DNA from: Microbacterium sp. Marseille-Q6648
GTDB taxonomy: Bacteria > Actinomycetota > Actinomycetes > Actinomycetales > Microbacteriaceae
Assembly (NCBI RefSeq): GCF_943181415.1
Contig: NZ_CALPBZ010000002.1
Coordinates: 530,130 to 594,129 of the forward strand
Length of the DNA: 64,000 nucleotides
Direction of reading: 5' to 3'
The notes under the pieces were generated by a model. It worked only from the letters and a program-made list of their open reading frames with translations. It ran no database searches and was not told where the DNA came from. Both the position numbers and the translations under genes were made by a program. Numbering within the stretch: the first letter of the stretch is position 1; each line of letters opens with the position of its first letter. Positions 53,128-60,999 of this stretch are shown here, piece by piece.

Positions 53128-53733
53128 TCAGTTGCCGCGCGAACCCGCATCCGTCGAACCGACGTCGGTGCGATGGAAGTTGTGGAACGAACGTGATGCC
53201 GTCGGCCCCCGCTGTCCCTGGTAGCGGTTGCCGTAGGGTCCTGAGCCGTAGGGGTTCTCGGCCGCAGACGACAGGCGGAAGAAGCAGAGCTGACCGATCT
53301 TCATCCCGGGCCACAGGGTGATGGGCAGCGTGGCGACGTTGGACAGCTCGAGCGTCACGTGCCCGGTGAAGCCGGGGTCGATGAAGCCGGCCGTGGAGTG
53401 GGTCAGCAGGCCGAGGCGGCCGAGGGATGACTTGCCCTCGAGGCGCGCGGCGACGTCGTCCGGCAGCGACACCTGCTCGAAGGTCGAACCCAGCGCGAAC
53501 TCGCCCGGGTGCAGAATGAACGGCTCGTCGGGCTCGACCTCGATGAGGCGGGTGAGCTCCGGCTGATCCTTCGCCGGGTCGATGAAGGGGTACTTGTGGT
53601 TGTCGAAGAGCCGGAAGTAGCGGTCGAGGCGCACGTCGACGCTCGAGGGCTGCACCATCGCCGGGTCCCACGGGTCGAGTCCGATGCGTCGCGCCTCGAT
53701 CTCGGCCCGGATGTCTCTGTCGCTCAGCAGCAC
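53128..53733 (-). CDS. dcd: dCTP deaminase
   Basis: A 201-residue enzyme of the dUTPase fold that converts dCTP to dUTP; some actinobacterial members also hydrolyse dUTP to dUMP. Motifs are [51 protein letters not shown] and [13 protein letters not shown] 53733 follows TAGGCT (53740-53745) by 6 nt. Next to tRNA-Gly on the opposite strand. Confidence 0.95.
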   Translation of the reverse strand: MLLSDRDIRAEIEARRIGLDPWDPAMVQPSSVDVRLDRYFRLFDNHKYPFIDPAKDQPELTRLIEVEPDEPFILHPGEFALGSTFEQVSLPDDVAARLEGKSSLGRLGLLTHSTAGFIDPGFTGHVTLELSNVATLPITLWPGMKIGQLCFFRLSSAAENPYGSGPYGNRYQGQRGPTASRSFHNFHRTDVGSTDAGSRGN

Positions 53734-53760
53734 GCGATCAGCCTATCCGGGCGGGGCTGT

Positions 53761-53766
53761 TATGCT
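53761..53766 (+). promoter_or_regulatory. -10 box of tRNA-Gly
   Basis: TATGCT lies 25 nt before the mature 5' end of tRNA-Gly, a normal distance for a short 5' precursor. Confidence 0.5.
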
Positions 53767-53791
53767 GTCCGGGCGCCGTAACGCGGCGTTC

Positions 53792-53862
53792 GGGGCTGTA
53801 GTTCAATGGCAGAACTTCTGCTTCCCAAGCAGACAGCGCGGGTTCGATTCCCGTCAGCCCCT
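53792..53862 (+). tRNA. tRNA-Gly (anticodon CCC)
   Basis: A full cloverleaf can be drawn. Acceptor GGGGCTG pairs with CAGCCCC (53855-53861, discriminator T). D arm GTTC/GAAC. Anticodon stem TCTGC/GCAGA with loop TTCCCAA, so anticodon CCC reading GGG. T arm GCGGG-TTCGATT-CCCGT. No CCA is encoded. Confidence 0.96.
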
Positions 53863-53865
53863 CTG

Positions 53866-53904
53866 AAGGCCCTCGTGCCGCCTAAAGCGATGCGACGGGC
53901 CTTT
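53866..53904 (+). terminator. Probable terminator after tRNA-Gly
   Basis: AAGGCCC (53866-53872) and GGGCCTT (53897-53903) form a stem closed over a 24-nt loop and followed by TTCG. It begins 4 nt after the tRNA 3' end. Confidence 0.55.
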
Positions 53905-53951
53905 CGCGCGGGGGTCGGGCCGGAACGGGTCGTCTCGAATACGATTCGGGG

Positions 53952-54179
53952 ATGGTGAACCCGGCTGCGATCGACGACGTCTCCATCGGCGGCGAGGCGA
54001 TACGCCTCGGGCAGTTCCTCAAGTTCGCGGGGCTTCTGGACTCGGGCGGAGACGTGAAGGAAGCGATCATCGACGGCTACGTGACCGTCAACGGCGAGGT
54101 CGATCGCCGCCGCGGCCGGCAATTGCAGCTCGGCGACGTGGTCGGCTTCGAGGGTCACCGGGTACGCGTCTGCCGGTGA
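53952..54179 (+). CDS. S4-domain RNA-binding protein (YaaA/RlbA-like)
   Basis: 75 residues forming one S4 domain (IRLGQFLKFAGLLDSGGDVKEAI; GYVTVNGEVDRRRGRQLQLGDVV). Stand-alone S4 proteins of this type bind RNA; some lie in recF or heat-shock regions. ATG 53952 follows TACGAT (53940-53945) by 6 nt. The stop TGA lies in the first unit of a 50-bp tandem repeat. Confidence 0.87.
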   Translation: MVNPAAIDDVSIGGEAIRLGQFLKFAGLLDSGGDVKEAIIDGYVTVNGEVDRRRGRQLQLGDVVGFEGHRVRVCR

Positions 54180-54409
54180 GGCGTGCGCACGCTGCCCGCG
54201 CGGCACGCTGCCCACGCGGCTGCAGGTGAAGCGTGCGCACGCGCCCCACGCGGCTCGCTGCCCACGCGGCTGCAGGTGAAGCGTGCGCACGCGCCCCACG
54301 CGGCTCGCTGCCCACGCGGCTGCAGGTGAAGCGTGCGCACGCGCCCCACGCGGCAGGCTGCCCAGGCGGCTGCCGGTGAAGCGTGCGCACGCGCCCCACG
54401 GGTCGCCCG
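54172..54409. repeat. Exact 50-bp-period tandem array with GCGTGCGCAC core (family B)
   Basis: GCGTGCGCAC recurs at 54181, 54231, 54281, 54331 and 54381, always 50 bp apart. Other parts of the unit are CCCACGCGGCTGCAGGTGAA and GCGCCCCACGCGGC; the inner units are nearly identical, and the first and last have diverged. The first unit includes the stop codon of the S4 gene and the last ends 2 bp before the stop of the DUF1905 gene, so the array fills the convergent gap. Confidence 0.97.
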
Positions 54410-54411
54410 CC

Positions 54412-54696
54412 TCAGCGCGCCGGCGAGTGCGGCGCGACCGCGACGCGAACGATGTCGCCCACGTCTTTACCCAGTTGCTTCCGCACCTTCGCGCTGAGCG
54501 AGATCATGTGGCCGCCTGTGCCCGTCACCATTGCTCCGACGTTCTCCAGCCGGATGCCGTCGACTTCGGCATCCACCCGGACGGACTTCCCGGTCCCGAA
54601 GAAGTCGACCGACGAAGGGATCTCGACGCACGACCACATCTCGCCCTTGACGTTCACTCCGATCGGCGCTTCGAAGCGCAGGTCTTTCGGTGTCAT
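54412..54696 (-). CDS. DUF1905 protein
   Basis: 94 residues with the small beta-barrel of DUF1905 (LRFEAPIGVNVKGEMWSCVEIP; GTGKSVRVDAEVDGIRLENV; LSAKVRKQLGKDVGDIVRVAV). Often found alone or fused to YdeI/OmdA domains; function unknown. The start is ATG 54696 rather than 54717, because TACAGT (54704-54709) is a -10 box ending 7 nt upstream and the family begins near LRFEA. Confidence 0.85.
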   Translation of the reverse strand: MTPKDLRFEAPIGVNVKGEMWSCVEIPSSVDFFGTGKSVRVDAEVDGIRLENVGAMVTGTGGHMISLSAKVRKQLGKDVGDIVRVAVAPHSPAR

Positions 54697-54755
54697 GCGG
54701 ATCACTGTAGCGATCACCGGGATCGCCCCTGCGAGGCGTCACCGAGAATGGTCTG

Positions 54756-55145
54756 GTGGAGCCGTGGGAGATGCGCGAGTGGTACGCGGACTACCTCGAC
54801 GCTTGCAACCGACACGACCTGGATGCCATCCGGTCGCTCGTCGACCCCGCCGTGCGCCGCGCGCACCTGCCCGGAGGCGCCGATGCATGGATCGACGACT
54901 TGGCCGAGTTGTTCCATGCGTTCCCGGACTGGCGGTGGCGCCGCATCCAGCTCATCGTCGAAGACGACCGCGTCGCGGCGCACCTCCGCGGCAGCGGGAC
55001 CCACCTCGGGCCCTTCCGCGGCATCGCGGCCACTCGCCGACGCGCGAACGTCGCCGAATGGGGCATGTACCGCATCGCGAAGGGCCGCATCGTGGAGTTC
55101 TCGGGCACCGAGCCGATCGAGCTTCTCGCGCAGCTGGAGGCGTGA
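54756..55145 (+). CDS. SnoaL-like (NTF2 fold) protein
   Basis: 129 residues: WYADYLDACNRHDLDAIRSLVDP is the opening helix of the SnoaL-like polyketide-cyclase/NTF2 fold; WRRIQLIVEDDRVAAHLRGSGTH and KGRIVEFSGTE form the sheet. Catalytic or binding role unknown. GTG 54756 follows GAGAAT (54744-54749) by 6 nt. Confidence 0.8.
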   Translation: MEPWEMREWYADYLDACNRHDLDAIRSLVDPAVRRAHLPGGADAWIDDLAELFHAFPDWRWRRIQLIVEDDRVAAHLRGSGTHLGPFRGIAATRRRANVAEWGMYRIAKGRIVEFSGTEPIELLAQLEA

Positions 55146-55167
55146 GGCGTCCGCTCCTCGAGTCCGG

Positions 55168-55533
55168 TCAGCGCGCCTCCGCATAAGCCGCCCTGAGCCA
55201 CGCTCTGACTTCCTCGTCGACGTCGTCCACCGTCTTCAGCTCCACGTGGTGCATCCAGACCCGTGCTGAAGAGTGCGCGACTTCCTTGAACCGCGGCGAC
55301 GAGAGCGGCTGCCGCAAAGCGAATGAGACGACGACCGGCGCCACGCTGCGCACGTACCGCCCCGGCGCCCATGCGAAGGCGAACGCGCGTCGGGCCCGGA
55401 AGGCGACCTGGCTCTTCGTCACCCTCACGGCGACATCCTCGCGCGCCACGAGCGGCGCCGCGAGCGCCCGATAGATGGCGACGGCGGACTCGTCCGGCGA
55501 GAAGAACTCCTCCCCCTCGACGCTTCCAGCCAT
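55168..55533 (-). CDS. DUF5655-like small protein
   Basis: 121 residues. AIYRALAAPLVAREDVAVRVTKSQVAFRARRAFAFAW and VHSSARVWMHHVELKTVDDVDEEVRAWLRAAYAEA resemble the DUF5655 domain, which often contains His and Lys/Arg for nucleic-acid or phosphate binding. Function unknown. ATG 55533 follows TAGGGT (55540-55545) by 6 nt. Convergent with the SnoaL-like gene (22-nt gap). Confidence 0.75.
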   Translation of the reverse strand: MAGSVEGEEFFSPDESAVAIYRALAAPLVAREDVAVRVTKSQVAFRARRAFAFAWAPGRYVRSVAPVVVSFALRQPLSSPRFKEVAHSSARVWMHHVELKTVDDVDEEVRAWLRAAYAEAR

Positions 55534-55651
55534 GGCGTAACCCTAGGCGCGGGTCAGCACGACGTGCGCGAAGACCTTGTCCGTCCCCGCGGGAGGACGA
55601 GAGAACACGCACGTCGGGGCTTGTGCGCGGCACGGCTGGAAGGATGAGCGG

Positions 55652-56248
55652 ATGACGGATGATGCGCGGGCTCTCTGGGATGCCGAAGCGGAACACTTCG
55701 ACGAGGCTGCCGACCACGGGCTGCACGACCCGGAGGTCCGTCGCGCATGGGCAGACCTGCTGCTTCCTCTGATCCACGACCGTGGGCTGAAGGTGGTTGA
55801 CCTCGGCTGCGGGACCGGCACGCTGTCGATCCTGCTTGCCGACGAGGGCGGACACGCGGTCACCGGTGTCGACTTCTCGCCCGAGATGATCCGCCGGGCG
55901 CGCGAGAAAGCCGGGACGACGAACCCGAAGCCGACCTTCACCGTGGGCGACGCCGCCCACCCACCATTGCCGGCGGGATCGTTCGATGTCGTGCTCTCGC
56001 GCCACGTCCTCTGGGCGATGCCGGATCCCGCCGCAGCCCTGCAGAACTGGCTCGGACTGCTCACTCCGACGGGCGTGCTGATCCTCGTCGAGGGTCGATG
56101 GCACACGGGGGTCGGGCTGACGGCCGACGAAGGCGTCGCGCTCGTCGGCGGCTTCCGGAGCCACGTCGACCTGCGGATCCTCGACGACCCCCGCTACTGG
56201 GGCGGCCCCACCTCCGACGAGCGGTATCTGATCGTCAGCCGCACCTGA
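55652..56248 (+). CDS. SAM-dependent methyltransferase (class I)
   Basis: 198 residues. Motif I VVDLGCGTGTLSILLADEG, motif II VTGVDFSPEMIRRAREKA, and FDVVLSRHVLWAMPDPAAAL match the Methyltransf_11/25 families. The substrate is unknown. ATG 55652 follows a weak -10-like AAGGAT (55640-55645) by 6 nt. Confidence 0.85.
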   Translation: MTDDARALWDAEAEHFDEAADHGLHDPEVRRAWADLLLPLIHDRGLKVVDLGCGTGTLSILLADEGGHAVTGVDFSPEMIRRAREKAGTTNPKPTFTVGDAAHPPLPAGSFDVVLSRHVLWAMPDPAAALQNWLGLLTPTGVLILVEGRWHTGVGLTADEGVALVGGFRSHVDLRILDDPRYWGGPTSDERYLIVSRT

Positions 56249-56473
56249 CGCGCAGCATCCGACACCGGGTGCCTTCCGCGAGACCGGGTGTCTGCCGCGA
56301 GACCGAGGGCCACGCCGCGCGTCTCGCGGCGGATCCCCTGTCCCACCGGATGCCGGGGCTCACCGCGCCGCCGGCGGCCTCCACGATCCCGCGTCTCACC
56401 TGCGATCCCGCGTCTCGCGGCGGATTCCGGGGCTCGCGGAGCCCACGCCACCCCGCACCCCCGCGCCCGAGGG
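56249..56473. repeat. Convergent gap with CCGCGAGAC / GTCTCGCGG repeats (family C)
   Basis: CCGCGAGAC occurs at 56276-56284 and 56295-56303; its complement GTCTCGCGG at 56321-56329 and 56412-56420, with partial GTCTCAC at 56393-56399. GATCCCGCGTCTC is also duplicated. No gene is seen. Adjacent forward and reverse copies can pair as stems, which suits the end of two converging transcripts. Confidence 0.8.
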
Positions 56474-57511
56474 TCAGGGCAGCCGGGGGTCGACCATCGT
56501 CATGCCGGCCGGGGCCGCCCGGTCGAGCAGCGGCAGCCGGGCGGCCGCTTCTTGCAGCCCGACCACCTGCTCGACGAGATCCTGCGGGCGCAGGTCGCCG
56601 CTCTCGATGAGCGCGAGCATGCCGGGATAGTCCGCGGCCGCCATGCCGTGGCTGCCGAGGATATCGAGCTCCCACGCGATCGCCCGCGCCATCGGGATGC
56701 CGGACAGCCCGGTGGGCGAGGGGAGCAAGCCGACCTGCACATGCCGACCCCGGCGCCGCAGGCTGAGCACCGCGTCGGCCGACGTCTGCTCGCTGCCGAC
56801 CGCGTCCACCGAGATGTGGCTGCCGCCGATCAGATCGTGGACCCGAGCGGGGACGTCCGCCCCGTCGGCGAGCACGACGTGCTCGGCTCCCAGCGCTCGC
56901 GCCACCGAGAGGGCTGCGCTGGTGCGGTCGACGGCGACCACATGGGCACCGAGCGCCCGCGCGATCATGACGGTGCTGAGGCCGACGCCGCCCGCGCCCA
57001 CGACCGTCACCCACTCGCCGGCGCGCACCCGCGCTCGCGCCGTGAGCGCGCGGTACGCCGTCGCGAACCGGCAGCCGAGCGCCGCCGCGGCCTCGAACGA
57101 CACACCGTCGGGGATGGCGACGAGGTTCGTGTCGGCGGCGTGCAGCGCGACCAGCTCGGCGAACGAGCCCCAGTGGGTGAAACCGGGCTGCTCCTGATCC
57201 GGGCACACCTGCGCCTGGCCGGTGCGGCACCATTCGCACCGGCCGCAGCCGCACACGAACGGGACGGTGACCCGATCGCCGAGCGACCACCGCTCGACGC
57301 CGGCGCCGACGCCGACGATGACGCCGGCGAGCTCATGGCCGGGAACGTGCGGCAGGGCGATGTCTTCGTGTCCCGCCCACGCGTGCCAGTCGCTGCGGCA
57401 CAGCCCGGTAGCCCGCACCTCGACGACGACCCCGCCGGGCGGGAGGGCGGGATCGGGAACGTCGCGCACCGAGAGCGGCTGACCCACGGCATCCATCACG
57501 ATCGCTCTCAA
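56474..57511 (-). CDS. Zinc-dependent alcohol dehydrogenase family protein
   Basis: A 345-residue MDR enzyme. The catalytic-zinc ligands are Cys (ATGLCRSDWHAW) and the GHE motif (PGHELAGVIVG). The structural-zinc set CGCGRCEWCRTGQAQVC has four Cys. The NAD motif is VVGAGGVGLSTVMIARALGA. Substrate unknown. The start is TTG at 57511, with AGAAGGG about 10 nt upstream; the gene follows the EamA gene by 16 nt in one operon. Confidence 0.88.
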   Translation of the reverse strand: MRAIVMDAVGQPLSVRDVPDPALPPGGVVVEVRATGLCRSDWHAWAGHEDIALPHVPGHELAGVIVGVGAGVERWSLGDRVTVPFVCGCGRCEWCRTGQAQVCPDQEQPGFTHWGSFAELVALHAADTNLVAIPDGVSFEAAAALGCRFATAYRALTARARVRAGEWVTVVGAGGVGLSTVMIARALGAHVVAVDRTSAALSVARALGAEHVVLADGADVPARVHDLIGGSHISVDAVGSEQTSADAVLSLRRRGRHVQVGLLPSPTGLSGIPMARAIAWELDILGSHGMAAADYPGMLALIESGDLRPQDLVEQVVGLQEAAARLPLLDRAAPAGMTMVDPRLP

Positions 57512-57527
57512 CGGCTGCGAACCCTTC

Positions 57528-58403
57528 TCATCCGAGCGGCTCCGCCGTGCGGCGCGCAGCCCGCGTCGATGCGCGGACCGCTCCGATGCTCGCGACGATC
57601 ACCAGGGCGATCCCCACCAGTTCGAGCCAGGTCAGGTGCTGGCCCAGCAGCACGAATCCGGCGAGCGCCGCGGTCGCGGGGGCCAGCGACATGAGGATCG
57701 CGAACGCCGCGGCGGGAAGGCGCCGGAGCGCGAACAGCTCCAGCGCGTACGGGATGGTCGACGAGAGCACCGCGACGGCCGCGCCCAGCGCGACGAGGTC
57801 GATCCGCAGCAGTGCGCCTCCGGCATCCATGATCCCGAAGGGCAGGGCGAGCAGCGCGCCGACCGTCATCGCCAGGGCGAGACCGTCGAGCTTCGGGAAC
57901 TCCCGTCCCACACGAGCCGACGCCAGGATGTAGAACGCCCAGCTCGCCGCGGCACCCAGAGCGAAGAGCACCCCGATCGGGTCGAGGCGATCCCATCCTC
58001 CGCCGCCGAGTGCGACGACTCCGACGAAAGCGACCACCGCCCAGACCCAGGCGGACCGTCGGCGGCTCGCGACGATCGAGAGCACGAGCGGCCCGAGCAC
58101 TTCGATCGTGACGGTCACGCCCAGCGCGAGGCGCTCCAGCGCCAGATAGAACAGGCCGTTCATCACGGCCAGGACGACACCGAACCACACCACCGAGCGC
58201 CAGGCGACCGCGTCGTGACCGCGAAGCCGCGGCCGCGCGATGGCGAGCAGGAGGAGGGACGAGAACACCAGCCGCAGCATGACCATCCCGAGCGGGCCGA
58301 CCTCGGGGAAGAGGAGCACGGCGAAGGACGCGCCGATCTCCTGACAGGCGAGACCGGCGACGACCAGCAGGACGGCGGGGGTGCTGCCCGCGCGCGCGCT
58401 CAC
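57528..58403 (-). CDS. EamA-family (DMT) metabolite exporter
   Basis: 291 residues with 10 helices in two EamA repeats (LGMVMLRLVFSSLLLLA in the first, GVLFALGAAASWAFYILASARVG in the second), as in RhtA-type threonine/homoserine exporters. GTG 58403 starts 10 nt after the stop of the serine-hydrolase-like gene. Substrate unknown; the RhtA resemblance suggests amino acids. Confidence 0.85.
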   Translation of the reverse strand: MSARAGSTPAVLLVVAGLACQEIGASFAVLLFPEVGPLGMVMLRLVFSSLLLLAIARPRLRGHDAVAWRSVVWFGVVLAVMNGLFYLALERLALGVTVTIEVLGPLVLSIVASRRRSAWVWAVVAFVGVVALGGGGWDRLDPIGVLFALGAAASWAFYILASARVGREFPKLDGLALAMTVGALLALPFGIMDAGGALLRIDLVALGAAVAVLSSTIPYALELFALRRLPAAAFAILMSLAPATAALAGFVLLGQHLTWLELVGIALVIVASIGAVRASTRAARRTAEPLG

Positions 58404-58413
58404 TCCCGGGACG

Positions 58414-59673
58414 TCACTCGGACGGCGCGGAGCAGATGGCGTTCTCGGCGATGGGCTGCGCGAACTGCTCGGCAGTCCACGGCAGACCCGCGCTCGGGGT
58501 CTCCTGCCCCGACGCGGCGGGCGCCTTCGATGCGATCGCGGCGAGCTGGAGAGCCAGCCACGTCACGTGATTGGGCGTCGCCGACGAGTTGTTGAGGACG
58601 ATCACGACGGTCAGGCCCGACTCGGAATCGGCATACGCCGCGGTCATGTAACCCGGGACCGAACCGTGCTGACCGACCAGCGAACCCGCCTGGAACGCGC
58701 CGCCGGCAGCCGTGAACCACGACGACGACGACCGCGACGGCGGTCGTCCGTCCTCGAAGCGCTGAGTGCCGGTGAGTGCACCGGTGGCGAGCGCCCGGAC
58801 ATAGCGCGCGAGATCGGTCACGTTCGTCATGACGCCGGAGTCGCTGTAGCCGGTGGTCAGCGAGACCGGCGTGACGTCGGTGGGCTCGGCGCAATTCCAC
58901 ACGCCCTCGATCCGCGGCGAGCGCAGACCGTTCAGCTGGGGGGCCTCCGTGGGGCCGGCGGCGAGATAGGTGTTCTCGAGGTCGAGCGGGTCGGTCACGT
59001 ACTTCTCGATGAGGGCCGGCATCCGCTCGCCCGATGCGTTCTCGAGCGCGAGGCCGAGCAGGAGATACCCGGAGTCCGAGTCGGTGTACTGCGCGCCCGG
59101 GTCGGCGACGCGGCCCTGCCCGAGACCGTAGCTCGCGAGCTCCAGCGGCACCCACGTCCGCTCGGGGTTCGACAGCCACAGCCCGAGGAGCTTGCTCGAG
59201 TAGGAGGCCAGCCCGCTGGTGTTGTCGCACAGCATCTCGAGGGTGACGTCGGTGAGGTCGGCCGCACCCGAGACCCATTCGGCCACCTCGTCGTTGCGGC
59301 CGACGACGCCTTCGTCGACGAGCTCGTAGAACACGTCGCACGTCATCGCGCGCGTGACCTTGCCCGCGCGGAACTGCATGTCGGCGGACACCTCGGCGCC
59401 GCCGGGCGTCGTCGTCCCGACGCCATCGACCCAGCTGCCGCTCCACGGCGCCCACACGCCCACGATGGCGCCGGTGGACCCCGTCGCCGTGATCGCGCGG
59501 GACACCGCATCCTGCAGCTGCGTCTGCGTCTCTTCGGGGAACGCGCCGTCGACCTGTTCGGGCACGTCGATCGACACCGACTGGTCGGGAGCGCACGCAG
59601 CGAGACCGATCACGAGCCCGAAGGCCACGCTGATCGCCACGGCTGCCCGCCGCACTGAGGGTCGAACCGGCAT
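58414..59673 (-). CDS. Beta-lactamase/D-Ala-carboxypeptidase-like lipoprotein without the catalytic Ser
   Basis: 419 residues. The lipoprotein signal is RRAAVAISVAFGLVIGLAACAP with lipobox LAAC. The fold resembles class C beta-lactamase/R61 DD-peptidase, but the SxxK motif is GKVTR where relatives have GSVTK, so both the nucleophile Ser and the Lys are lost. The Tyr motif is YTDSD (usually YSN), and the third motif is HGSVPGY. Four Cys in the mature part may form disulfides. It is likely a non-catalytic binding protein. ATG 59673 has GGGGAG 4 nt upstream. First gene of a three-gene operon with EamA and ADH. Confidence 0.82.
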   Translation of the reverse strand: MPVRPSVRRAAVAISVAFGLVIGLAACAPDQSVSIDVPEQVDGAFPEETQTQLQDAVSRAITATGSTGAIVGVWAPWSGSWVDGVGTTTPGGAEVSADMQFRAGKVTRAMTCDVFYELVDEGVVGRNDEVAEWVSGAADLTDVTLEMLCDNTSGLASYSSKLLGLWLSNPERTWVPLELASYGLGQGRVADPGAQYTDSDSGYLLLGLALENASGERMPALIEKYVTDPLDLENTYLAAGPTEAPQLNGLRSPRIEGVWNCAEPTDVTPVSLTTGYSDSGVMTNVTDLARYVRALATGALTGTQRFEDGRPPSRSSSSWFTAAGGAFQAGSLVGQHGSVPGYMTAAYADSESGLTVVIVLNNSSATPNHVTWLALQLAAIASKAPAASGQETPSAGLPWTAEQFAQPIAENAICSAPSE

Positions 59674-59957
59674 ATCACTCCCCGAATTGGTGCGTACCGA
59701 TTCAAACACACCCCGGTCCCGCCCGGTTGCGGGGGCGCGTGCGCACCTGCCACCCCCGTGCGTGAGAATCCCGCACGTCGGGGCGGCGTGCGCACGTGCC
59801 CCCTGGGCACCGCACCCTGGTCCCGCCCGGTTGCAGGGGGCGCGTGCGCACGTGCCACCCGCGTGCGTGAGAATCCCGCACGCGGGGGCGGCGTGCGCAC
59901 GCGCCCCGGTGGCCGCACCCCGGTCCCGCGCGGTGCGCGCACTCGTAAGCTGGCAGG
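59674..59957. repeat. TGCGCA repeat, two units of about 104 bp (family B, third locus)
   Basis: GGTCCCGCCCGGTTGC begins at 59715 and 59819, and a partial unit at 59922. Each unit carries GCGTGCGCAC twice, on both sides of GTGCGTGAGAATCCCGCAC. The gap has no gene and lies between divergent genes, unlike the convergent 54.2-kb array. The upstream part has the DUF2470 -10 box at 59946-59951. Confidence 0.9.
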
Positions 59958-60266
59958 ATGCCGCACCAGTTCGACGAGGCCGCTCTGGCGGGGGTCCTCC
60001 GCCACATGAACGCCGACCACGTCGGCGACAACCTGCTCATCGTGCGCGCATTCGCCGAGCCCGACGCGGTGTGGGCGACGATGACGGGATTCGACGGGGA
60101 TGCCGGAAGGTGGCGCGCCCGGCGGCCCGACGGGGCGGAGTCGGACGTCTCGATCCCGTGGCCGGGGGGTCCGATCTCGGCGCGACCCGAGGTGCGGCGA
60201 GAAGTGGTCGCCCTGTACGACGAGGCCTGCCGGCGCCTGGACGTCGAGCCTCGTCCGCACGCGTGA
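59958..60266 (+). CDS. DUF2470 protein (heme-utilisation-associated)
   Basis: 102 residues. LRHMNADHVGDNLLIVRAF is the His-Met motif of the domain that forms the C-terminal part of HugZ-like heme-degrading proteins, here as a stand-alone protein. Next to heme oxygenase, with which it may cooperate in heme use. ATG 59958 follows TAAGCT (59946-59951) by 6 nt. Confidence 0.85.
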   Translation: MPHQFDEAALAGVLRHMNADHVGDNLLIVRAFAEPDAVWATMTGFDGDAGRWRARRPDGAESDVSIPWPGGPISARPEVRREVVALYDEACRRLDVEPRPHA

Positions 60267-60306
60267 CCCTCGGCGGTCGTGCGCCGTCGCAGCGATCCGA
60301 GGCTAG

Positions 60307-60333
60307 GTTAGGACGTCCTAACTCGCCTATCAT
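60307..60333 (+). promoter_or_regulatory. Iron-box-like palindrome and -10 box before heme oxygenase
   Basis: GTTAGGACGTCCTAAC (60307-60322) is a perfect 16-bp palindrome preceded by TAG, giving TAGGTTAGGAC, which resembles the DtxR/IdeR consensus half TTAGGTTAG. The -10 TATCAT (60328-60333) ends 6 nt before the ATG at 60340. It probably makes heme oxygenase iron-repressed; the regulator is not in this window unless it is the DtxR-family protein at 3123. Confidence 0.7.
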
Positions 60334-60339
60334 GGCCCC

Positions 60340-60993
60340 ATGAGTGACCCGACCCCGTTCTCGGCCGCGCTGCGCGAGCGATCGAGCCGCGCGCACTCCT
60401 CCAGCGAGTCAGCGGGGTTCATGTCCGATCTCGTCGAGGGCCAGGGCACGCGCGAGGACTACGTGGCTCTCGTCGCCCAGCACTGGTTCATCTACGACGC
60501 GCTCGAGCGTGCGGCATCCGAGATGAAGGACGACCCGGTCGCGCGGGTCTTCATCACCGACAAGCTCACGCGCCTGCCCGCCCTCGAGGCCGACCTGGCC
60601 TACCTCGTCGGACACGACTGGCGGGAGCGCATCGAGCCGCTGCCGACCACCCCCCGCCACGTCGAGCGCATCGCCGAGGTGGGTCGCACGTGGCCCGGCG
60701 GCTTCGTCGCCCACCACTACACCCGCTACCTCGGCGACCTGTCGGGCGGGCTGTTCATCGGCCGCCTCATGGCCCGCCGGTTCGGGTTCGACACCAACGG
60801 CATCGGCTTCTACCTCTTCGACGACATCGCCGACCCGAAGGCGTTCAAGGACGTCTACCGCGAGCAGCTGGACGCCGCTCCATGGGATGCCGCCGAGCAG
60901 GAGCGCGTGATCGACGAGGTACTGCTGGCCTACCGCTTCAACACCGAGCTCTTCGAGGACCTCGCGGCCGCCAAGCGCGTGCGCGTCGCCTGA
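60340..60993 (+). CDS. Biliverdin-producing heme oxygenase
   Basis: 217 residues of the HO-1/HmuO family, which opens heme to biliverdin, CO and Fe2+ for iron supply. The proximal-His motif RERSSRAHSSSES (His19) and the distal-helix Gly-rich motif RYLGDLSGGLFIGRLMARRF are present. Leaderless, behind an iron-box-like palindrome. Its stop and that of the helicase gene form the two ends of the palindrome TGACCCGGGTCA (60991-61002). Confidence 0.94.
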   Translation: MSDPTPFSAALRERSSRAHSSSESAGFMSDLVEGQGTREDYVALVAQHWFIYDALERAASEMKDDPVARVFITDKLTRLPALEADLAYLVGHDWRERIEPLPTTPRHVERIAEVGRTWPGGFVAHHYTRYLGDLSGGLFIGRLMARRFGFDTNGIGFYLFDDIADPKAFKDVYREQLDAAPWDAAEQERVIDEVLLAYRFNTELFEDLAAAKRVRVA

Positions 60994-60999
60994 CCCGGG

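Noticed and set aside
54172-54409. CRISPR array
   Set aside because: The 50-bp period has no variable spacers: whole units repeat. No cas genes are nearby.
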